DNA of 10,124 nucleotides. It comes from Pavlovales sp. CCMP2436. Taxonomy: Eukaryota > Haptophyta > Pavlovophyceae > Pavlovales. Position 1 is the stretch's first letter. Each line of letters begins with the position of its first letter. The translations under genes and the position numbers were made by a program. Below, in pieces: positions 1-5,915 of the stretch. The stretch lies in contig MU631628.1 in the NCBI GenBank assembly GCA_026770615.1, positions 100,895 to 111,018 of the forward strand. Reading direction: 5' to 3'. The notes under the pieces are model-generated. The model was not told the origin of the DNA, ran no database searches, and was given only the letters and a program-made list of their open reading frames with translations.

Positions 1-32
<32 letters not shown>

Positions 33-70
33 GGATCTTTGTCTTGCTTACTTTCCTACTCTAGGCGCAG
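1..70 (+). other. Poly-T run and putative intron 3' end
   Basis: The window opens with 28 consecutive T. A mixed pyrimidine-rich stretch follows and ends in ...CTCTAGGCGCAG at 70, just before GTGGCTGCTGATGG. This resembles a branch-point, polypyrimidine-tract and AG acceptor arrangement, so position 71 could begin an exon whose upstream part lies outside the window. It could also be a simple T-run in intergenic DNA. Confidence 0.35.
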
Positions 71-80
71 GTGGCTGCTG

Positions 81-164
81 ATGGCGCTCTCCGACAGCCG
101 TGTAGAACTTGCCTGCAAGCCCACTCTTCGCTCTCTCGGTGTTGGCATTGCCGCAGCGCTCTAA
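81..164 (+). other. 27-codon upstream ORF, duplicate of the next gene's start
   Basis: An ATG at 81 opens a 27-codon frame ending in TAA at 162-164. It begins MALSDSRV and contains KPTLRSLGV. The stretch 76-157 aligns with 226-331, where the real gene begins: both share ATGGCRCTCTC, then GCCCACTCT, CTCTCGGT and a GCCGCA-containing end. It is best read as a decayed tandem copy of the start region of the 219-827 gene. If it lies in the mature 5' UTR it would act as an upstream ORF and could lower translation of the main frame. Confidence 0.45.
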
Positions 165-218
165 ACTGTTTTCTTGCCCCTTACTGTAATTATTTTAAAA
201 TTAGCAAATCGCCAGAAA

Positions 219-827
219 ATGATGGCGCTGATGATGGCACTCTCATCAGCTGCGAGCCCGCTCTCAGCCGTGCCGCACTGCCGGCCAACGAGCCCACTCT
301 CAGCACTCTCGGTAGTGCCGCACTGCCGGCCCGGGAACGAACGGCTGACCCCCTCGGACGCGCACGGCCGGCCCGCGAGCCGACCACGGGCTCTATCGCA
401 CTGCCACTCGCGCCTCACGGCGACCGTCCCACGACGCGTCGCGGCGACCCGCGCCGCCATCGCGTGCCTCGACCGGCGCAAGCTGAGCGACGAGGACATC
501 GCCTCGCTGCGGGCGGAGTACGCGGAGTGGATAGCGCGCGATCCCACCGTGCGCAAGCCGCTCTTCGACGCGCAAGTGCAGCGTGCGAGGCAGCTTTCGG
601 AACGGCTGCGCGAGCGCGAGCTACGGGTTGCCGAGCAGCTTGCGCCACTGCTCGCCGTGCTGAGCACCTGGCAGGCCTTGACCGGGGTCCCGTTCGTGGA
701 AAACGAGCAGATCTCGATTTGGGGTTGGGCCCTCACCGGCTTCGCCGCGCTCGTCCCGGTCGCAGCGCTGCAGCTCGTCTCAGATTCGGGGCGGCAGGCG
801 GTAGCCGCGTTCGCGGGCCGAGATTGA
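219..827 (+). CDS. Unrecognised plastid- or membrane-targeted protein, 202 aa
   Basis: I do not recognise this family. The first in-frame ATG is at 219 and the stop TGA at 825-827. Residues 1-20 (MMALMMALSSAASPLSA...) form a short hydrophobic leader. Residues 21-80 are rich in Ser, Arg, Pro and His with few acids, like a transit peptide, and include a repeated VPHCRP block. From about residue 88 the composition changes to a charged helical region (LSDEDIASLRAEYAEWIARD, then an Arg/Glu-rich helix at 119-140). A hydrophobic patch lies at 141-151 and a likely transmembrane helix at 167-187 (SIWGWALTGFAALVPVAALQ), with a short tail after it. A bipartite presequence plus a small membrane protein would suit a plastid membrane, but that is inference. 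A further 5' exon could exist. GC content is high compared with its flanks. Confidence 0.6.
   Translation: MMALMMALSSAASPLSAVPHCRPTSPLSALSVVPHCRPGNERLTPSDAHGRPASRPRALSHCHSRLTATVPRRVAATRAAIACLDRRKLSDEDIASLRAEYAEWIARDPTVRKPLFDAQVQRARQLSERLRERELRVAEQLAPLLAVLSTWQALTGVPFVENEQISIWGWALTGFAALVPVAALQLVSDSGRQAVAAFAGRD
226..331 (+). repeat. Short direct repeats inside the presequence
   Basis: The block GTGCCGCACTGCCGGCC occurs at about 270-286 and again at about 315-331, each near a CTCTCAGC motif. This gives the repeated VPHCRP in the protein. The whole stretch also matches the upstream copy at 76-157. Confidence 0.7.
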
Positions 828-1559
828 AGGCAGTGATGACCCACCTTTGACTACCCTAGCCAAAGTATCCCCGGGCGCTCAGTGAACTAGTGTACATAGT
901 TCATGGCGGGCTAGCCGCTTCCAGCTCGAAGGAAGGCCGTTTGGTAGCTGAGACTCGAGAGTCTGCCTCCTCATACCCATTGACATTACTCAAAATTATA
1001 GGCATGCTCATACTCATAGCCGTTGGAAGTTGTCCCATATTTATTTATTTGTTTATGATGCCAATTCTGCCGCCTGGGGTGCAGTTTCTGCGTCCAGGCC
1101 TGGTCCCGGGTGTCAGCGTAGCTGAGCGTCACTCTTTTGAGTTTCGGCGTCACCATGCGGTGATACCAAAGCGCCGACAGAGCTCCGAAGCAGGCGATTT
1201 TGTTTCGGGTTTGGTCGAAGATAGGTTTCCCTGCGGTGTCTCGCTCCACGCAGCGACGTATTAGTCTACATTGCGCCGCGTACCAGTGTAATCAGATTTA
1301 CAATTACGAAATAGAACACTTGAACTTTTTTTTGGCTATCCTGCTATGCGTCGGAGTGCGTACGTCTCAAGATAAGCGGCTGTCCAAGTGTCCCCAGAGC
1401 TGTTGAGATTCTGTCCATTCCCCAGCCAGCGCGTTAGTTGGTTAGTTTTGACTTCGACTGCTGATTGCAAAATTGACGCTCGCTCGCGTCTTCCACCTCG
1501 TGAACGCGTGCCGAGGGCCTTGGGGGAGGAGCTCGACGTGGTGCAGGCACGCGTTTGCC
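828..1559. other. Intergenic region before the cyclohydrolase gene
   Basis: This stretch holds no convincing gene. Short open frames here begin at non-ATG codons or run through a repeat. It must contain the 3' end of the upstream gene and the promoter and 5' UTR of the cyclohydrolase. The only structured element I see is the ~100-bp dispersed repeat at 1065-1166. An in-frame TGA at 1449-1451 bounds the cyclohydrolase frame upstream, and the only ATG after it that precedes the domain region is at 1560. Confidence 0.6.
1065..1166 (+). repeat. Dispersed ~100-bp repeat, copy 1
   Basis: This matches 8713-8812 in the same orientation along its full length, with scattered substitutions and small gaps. 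Shared blocks include CCGCCTGGGG, CTGCGTCCAGG, CCCGGGTGTCAGCGT and CGTCACTCT. The ends carry weak inverted similarity (RCCGC at the left, GCGGT at the right). It looks like a short non-autonomous mobile element, but I see no clear target-site duplication. Confidence 0.65.
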
Positions 1560-1702
1560 ATGCTGCTGATGCGCGCGCTCTGGCACCCTGCGCTGGCGCT
1601 CACGTCCAGCACCGTCGTGACAGTGGCCACGCCGTCATGCAGACTCGCGTTTGCCAGGCCACTACTGCGCGCGTCCAGCGCCGTCGCGACTGTGGCCGCT
1701 CC
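1542..1702 (+). repeat. Tandem duplication that built the cyclohydrolase presequence
   Basis: Unit 1 (1542-1633) and unit 2 (1638-1702) align, sharing CGCGTTTGCCA, CTGMTGCGCGC, GTCCAGC, CCGTCG and GTGGCC. Unit 1 has 27 extra bases (encoding LWHPALALT), so both units are in the same frame: CRHAFAMLLMRA...SSTVVTVATP against CRLAFARPLLRA-SSAVATVAAP. The start codon at 1560 lies in unit 1. The equivalent position in unit 2 is an AGG codon. Confidence 0.75.
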
Positions 1703-2525
1703 CGCGCGCCGCCAGTCACAGTCACAGTCGCCCTCGCTCGCACCCACCGGCATCGCCACGCACAATGAGCGGGTGCAGGTCGCGCCGGTGCACTCGGTGC
1801 GTCTCCACGTCTCCACGCCGATTCCAACGGAGCACGGCCTGTTCGAAGTGGCGGCGTTCACCTACACCGGCGATGCGACTGTTAAAGAACACCTCGCGCT
1901 CTCTCACGGGGATGTGCGCGCGCTCGCCGCCGCCGGACCCGTGCTGGTCAGGGTGCACAGCGAATGCCTCACCGGCGAGGTCATCAAGTCGCGTCTGTGC
2001 GACTGCGGCGAGCAGCTCGACCACGCAATGGCACGCGTCGCGGCGGAGGGTGGGGGAGTCGTGATCTACCTGCGGCAGGAGGGCCGCGGCATCGGCCTGA
2101 TCGACAAGCTCAAGGCGTACAACCTGCAGCGGCAGGGCCACGACACCGTCGATGCGAATCGGATGCTCGGCCGCGCGGACGACGAGCGCGACTACGGGGT
2201 TGCCGCGCGGATTCTGGAGGCGTTGGGGGTGCGCTCGATACGGCTGCTTACCAACAATCCGCTGAAGATCGAGCAGCTCACGTTGCACGGGATTCACGTG
2301 GCCGAGCGCGTGCCGCACGAGCCGGAGGACGTGAGCGAGCACAACGCCACCTACCTGCTCACCAAGGCCGCGCGCATGGGCCACATGTTGGGAGGCGCAA
2401 ATGCAGAGGGAGACGAGCTTATGAAAAAAAAAAGGTGGGCAGATCGGCCAGTGCAGCCTCACTTCTCGAACACTTCATGCACGGCCGTCCCGCGAGTGGG
2501 AAGCCAGCTCCCGCGGCCCAGTTAG
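1560..2525 (+). CDS. ribA: GTP cyclohydrolase II, stand-alone, with presequence (321 aa)
   Basis: This enzyme converts GTP to 2,5-diamino-6-ribosylamino-4(3H)-pyrimidinone 5'-phosphate, formate and pyrophosphate, the first committed step of riboflavin, FMN and FAD synthesis. ATG 1560 is chosen because it is the first ATG after an in-frame TGA at 1449; the open frame before it has no ATG. Residues 1-62 are presequence: a hydrophobic start (MLLMRALWHPALAL), then a Ser/Thr/Arg/Ala-rich stretch with no acids, as in plastid-targeted proteins. The catalytic domain spans about 80-276. Zinc ligands are Cys136, Cys147 and Cys149 (SECLTG...LCDCGEQL), with the spacing seen in E. coli RibA. RQEGRGIGL (172-180), Tyr187 in AYNLQ, Arg210 in DERD (equivalent to E. 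coli Arg128) and LLTNNP (229-234) are all present. No DHBP synthase domain is fused to it. A 45-residue tail follows GHML and includes an A10 tract at 2424-2433. The gene has no intron. Confidence 0.93.
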   Translation: MLLMRALWHPALALTSSTVVTVATPSCRLAFARPLLRASSAVATVAAPARRQSQSQSPSLAPTGIATHNERVQVAPVHSVRLHVSTPIPTEHGLFEVAAFTYTGDATVKEHLALSHGDVRALAAAGPVLVRVHSECLTGEVIKSRLCDCGEQLDHAMARVAAEGGGVVIYLRQEGRGIGLIDKLKAYNLQRQGHDTVDANRMLGRADDERDYGVAARILEALGVRSIRLLTNNPLKIEQLTLHGIHVAERVPHEPEDVSEHNATYLLTKAARMGHMLGGANAEGDELMKKKRWADRPVQPHFSNTSCTAVPRVGSQLPRPS

Positions 2526-2980
2526 CAGATCGCGCGAACTTTTCTTGCGGGACGTCCGGTCCCTACGAGGCAGTAGTTGTCATAAACTTCATTCAGAACC
2601 AGATAATCATGTATTCACATTTTAATTGTATCTAGAAGTTAGTTTAATAATAGTATACTTCATTACTTAATATTAGTATAACTTCTACTTATTATTACTT
2701 AAACTATTGCAAGCGCACCGCGGCAGGGGCTCTTTGAGGAACCAGGCTCAGGGGGGGGGCGGTATCTGTGTGCTCGGGGATGGTCCTGGTCTCACGTCCG
2801 GGAGACCTCTTTCGGGGACAGACGTACTAACAAGAAATCCTTTCTTTGCTTTGCCGAGCGAGCGCGGCGACTATGACGATAGGCTGCGAGGGCTTATACG
2901 GCTTAAAAAAGCGCTACTCAGTACTCTGCGTCGTGTCATTTGATACCATTCATGATGACAGTCACCTCGAGTGCCCGGAG

Positions 2981-3008
2981 AGATACTTATATAGATACAT
3001 AAGTATCT
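2981..3008. repeat. Perfect 10-bp inverted repeat
   Basis: AGATACTTAT at 2981-2990 is the exact reverse complement of ATAAGTATCT at 2999-3008, with an 8-base loop. It lies in AT-rich intergenic DNA, so it could be chance or a small hairpin. I assign no function. Confidence 0.5.
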
Positions 3009-3103
3009 AGTTAAAAACACAAAGAAATGATATGCATGAAATCATGCGTGTGTACTAATTTATTATAGTTACTACTGCATAACGAGCCGCCTGCTGCGAG
3101 ACT

Positions 3104-3550
3104 ATATTAATGTAAGGGGGTTCGGGCTAGCGGTACGTTTCAGGGTCAAGTCAGGCTGATCTTAGCGCTTTGACGCAGGCTCCTACGCGCTACGCCGAAG
3201 TGGGGAGCTGGTAGAAGTGGTTGATGATGAGGAAGCCGAGACTATATATTAACCAATATTGCGCAAGTGAACACGTGCAAGTGTCACCACCTGTTGAACC
3301 ATTCTGAGCCGCTAATATTTTATTACTGCTATATTAATATAAATATAAATGGACTCGCTTGCTCGCGCACTGTCGGGCGGCCCCGCGTTGCACAGCGACT
3401 CCAGCGCTTTGTTTTCGGTTTCCTCATCATCCACCACTTCTACCAGCTTCCCACTTCGGCGTAGCGCGTAGGAGCCTGCGTCGGAGCGCTAAGATCAGCC
3501 TGACTTGAACTTGAAACGTACCGCCAGCCCGAACCCCCCTACATTAATAT
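3104..3550. mobile_element. Fold-back element with 136-bp inverted arms
   Basis: The left arm (3104-3239) and right arm (3415-3550) are inverted copies of equal length with only about ten mismatches plus one or two compensating indels. The outer ends read ATATTAATGT and then a G-run and TTCGGGCT. The 175-bp spacer shows no transposase. This looks like a non-autonomous fold-back or MITE-type element, or a hairpin made by inverted duplication. I see no clear target-site duplication. A third copy of the arm sequence lies in kinase intron 4 (7616-7735), so the unit is dispersed. Confidence 0.75.
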
Positions 3551-3828
3551 GAAGTTAGTGACAGGGATTCAAGCTGGCGTCTGGCTGAAACATCATGGAA
3601 GTTGTACTGGTCTTCACGCGCTGCGTCTCCTATTGCTCGCTGCGTGCGCCTTAGTCAGCTGCGCTGGCTTGGGCGCCACTCCGCTAATTATTTCCTTCGC
3701 TAATGTATGTACTTGATATAACGTATTTAACGTACTTGATATGACTTAAAACTTTAGTATCGTCTCTTTTAATTTAGATACTATGCCCGTACGGCACGAT
3801 ATCAGATCTACTGTGGCACTTGACCGAG

Positions 3829-4576
3829 TCACCGCCAGTGACTGTGCCTGCGCCCGCGCATCGCGTCGACCAGCGACGAGCCCGCTTCTTGCAGCACCGT
3901 CTCTGCCTCCGTCGCCTCCAATGTCTCTAGGCTCGGCGGCGATAGCGCGGGAAAGAGGCCTGTGCTGCGCGGGAAGGAAAGGGCGGGAAAGAGGACGGTG
4001 GAGACGGCGGAGGCTCGAGAGCGGAAGGAGGAGGCGGCCGAGGCCGCGGCGTTGAAGACAGTGTTCCTCTGCGCGGCTCCCTGCGGCGAGAGGTAAGAGA
4101 GGGGCCCGGCGCTCGGTGTTCCCAAAGCCGCGTCCGCCTCCTCTTCAAAGCTGCCCGGCTCGGCGAGGTGCGCTCGGCTGGGCGAGGGGGCGAGGCTGGC
4201 GGCGAGGCCGCTACCCGCCAACAGGAACACTCTGGCCGCGCCCGACAGGCTGGCGGCTGCCATTTCTAACGGGCCAGGTGCGGACCGGGCGGAGGGGGGC
4301 TCGGTGCTCGCGGGTGCGCCCGGGAGTGCTGGCGCTGCGCCCTTTGGAGCGGGTGGCAAATCGGCACTTTTGGCAACCCCATGCGGTGAGCTCGCGTCAA
4401 CGAATGGAGCAGCAGCAGCAGTTGCAGCAGCTACAGCAGCAGCAGCAGTTGCAGCAGTTGCAGCAGCTGCAGGTCTAGCGGGGGAAGGCACTCTCTCCAA
4501 CTCGGCATGCATCGGTGGCGGGGTGAAAGCGTGCAGCCCTTCGGGAAGGGCGGGCAGAGAGGCGAACGCTTGCAGC
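3829..4576 (-). CDS. Kinase exon 10 (C-terminal tail, residues 345-593)
   Basis: The exon begins LQAFASLPALPEGLHAFTPP, corresponding to the end of the PDK1 catalytic core. About 225 low-complexity residues follow, including an Ala tract encoded by the CAG/CTG repeat and a repeated LFPALS motif. It ends RRHSHWR and TGA at 3831-3829. Acceptor CATTAG|GCTGCA. I see no PH domain; a further unseen intron or exon near the 3' end cannot be excluded. Confidence 0.72.
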
Positions 4577-5882
4577 CTAATGATCATATATTTTTTTTTA
4601 ATAATTAGGAATGGTGGGGAGGGGGGGGAGAGTATTAGTAATAATTAGGAAGGGTGGGGAGGGGGGAGAGTATTAGTAATAGTTAGAGGAGGGGGGGGCG
4701 GGGGGGTAGAGCATGCTGAGATTGGAGCGAGGCGAACGCTTCCAGCCCGTTAGTTATCATCACGATGATCATAGAAATCTCAGGGGGGGGGCACGGAATC
4801 AAGAGCAATGAAATTGGTGAATATTCATATCAGGAGAATTAGAAGAATGCGAACAATGCCGAAAGAGCACTTATGACACGATTCCCTTGCTACAGGGCAG
4901 TGGGCACTACAGCTCCGCACCTCCTAGAATAAATTATAAACTACAATATTATAACAGGAGACAATCCGCACCTTGCGAATTTTCATTGGTGAATATTCAT
5001 AACAGGAGAATTAGAACAATGCTACTCAGAAAGGGCGCTAGAGCTACTCCCTTGCTACAGGGCACTACGCCTTTGCTACAGCTCCGCACCTTGCGAATCT
5101 TGCGAGCCAGCCTCCCGCTCCAACCTCCGCCTCCGAACTGCTGTTGGGGTGGGGGGAAGAGAGAGGGTGGGGGGTGGGGGGGGGGGGGGGGGCAGTGTGT
5201 GTGGTTATAGTCTCCCGCCTCTCCAATCTAAGACTCCAAAATGAGCAGTCAGCTGTGGAGTGGGATATGAATGGAGTTCTGCGACCGCTAAGATCTAGCC
5301 ACTGGGGTGTGAGCTCACATCACAGTTTTTTGTTTTTCAGTTTTTTGTTTTTCAGTTTTTTGCTGTTGATAGATAGATAGATCAGATTGAAAGACGCATC
5401 GCCCAGCGCAAGCCTACTCGCATCTTAAAAAAAGCTGTTTAAAAGCCAACACACATGCGCTCTGCATTTTCAAAAAGAGCGCAGCGCTCCTCCCATCATT
5501 GACTCAAAAATGAAGAAATTCGCTTGAAAGCTTTCTCTTTTTTGCACCTGAAAGAAGCGTTGCCCAGCGCTAGTCTCGCCGCGGGCACTTTAGAAAGCAG
5601 CGCCTCCACCGCCAACGCGCATTCAGCCGGCACAACCAGACCCTGTGAGAGTAAAACAGGAAGGTGAAAGGATAGTCACGCAGGCGACCACTGGGGGAAA
5701 TACTGAAAGAACTGAAAAAAGCAAAGCAAAGCAACAAAAAAACAAAAAAACCCGCGGCCAGCTGAAATCGCTCTCTGCCGCCTTGGCGAGTGAGAGGTAC
5801 TCCGTGGCCGCCGCGAAAGGAGACTCGCCCACGAGGCAGTAGTAGAGCGTGCAGCCTAGCGACCATAGATCCGCCGCTGATG

Positions 5883-5915
<33 letters not shown>

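Larger units (their letters stand above)
2526..3828. other. Non-coding region between two convergent genes
   Basis: This holds the 3' ends of the cyclohydrolase (+) and the kinase (-). It is AT-rich at 2580-2710 and 2940-3110, with repeated TAGTATA/ACTTC motifs near 2650-2690. It contains a small hairpin (2981-3008) and a large fold-back element (3104-3550). I see no convincing coding sequence. Open frames at 2707-2943 and 3267-3464 have no family motif, and the second enters the fold-back arm. Confidence 0.6.
4577..5547 (-). other. Kinase intron 9 (971 bp), repeat-filled
   Basis: This GT-AG intron has no convincing coding sequence beyond echoes. From the exon 10 side it holds a G-rich tandem array (4601-4692), an exon 10 boundary echo (4726-4771), a 105-110-bp direct repeat pair (4813-4921 and 4985-5090), a 17-G run (5176-5192), a CAGTTTTTTGTTTTT tandem repeat (about 5333-5362), a short GATA tract and an exon 9 echo (5386-5465). 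Confidence 0.7.

Noticed and set aside
71..850. 259-codon open frame overlapping the first gene in another frame
   Set aside because: It begins at a non-ATG codon, and its Arg/Ala/Pro-rich sequence looks like a GC-rich frame shadow. The 219-827 frame has a composition switch and a membrane helix instead.
1065..1166. tRNA- or SINE-type RNA gene in the dispersed repeat
   Set aside because: I could not fold a cloverleaf or find convincing A and B boxes by eye, and there is no A-rich tail.
890..1264. 124-codon open frame in the intergenic region
   Set aside because: It starts at GTG, runs through the dispersed repeat and shows no family motif.
1473..1559. Longer N-terminus of the cyclohydrolase starting at 1473
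   Set aside because: The codon at 1473 is TTG and no ATG precedes 1560 in this frame after the TGA at 1449. In a eukaryote the ATG at 1560 is preferred.
3267..3464. Open frame ending in the fold-back arm, with a related frame at 7575-7868
   Set aside because: The shared RFVFGFLII stretch comes from the repeat arm. In intron 4 it is read through from exon 4, so it is not evidence of a protein.
4116..4478. Plus-strand frames with Gln-rich or Ala-rich tracts opposite exon 10
   Set aside because: They are antisense shadows of the kinase tail; the Gln tract is just the CAG repeat read on the other strand.
4601..4692. CRISPR-like spaced repeats
   Set aside because: The units are degenerate, G-rich and directly adjacent, with no spacers of uniform length, and lie inside a eukaryotic intron.
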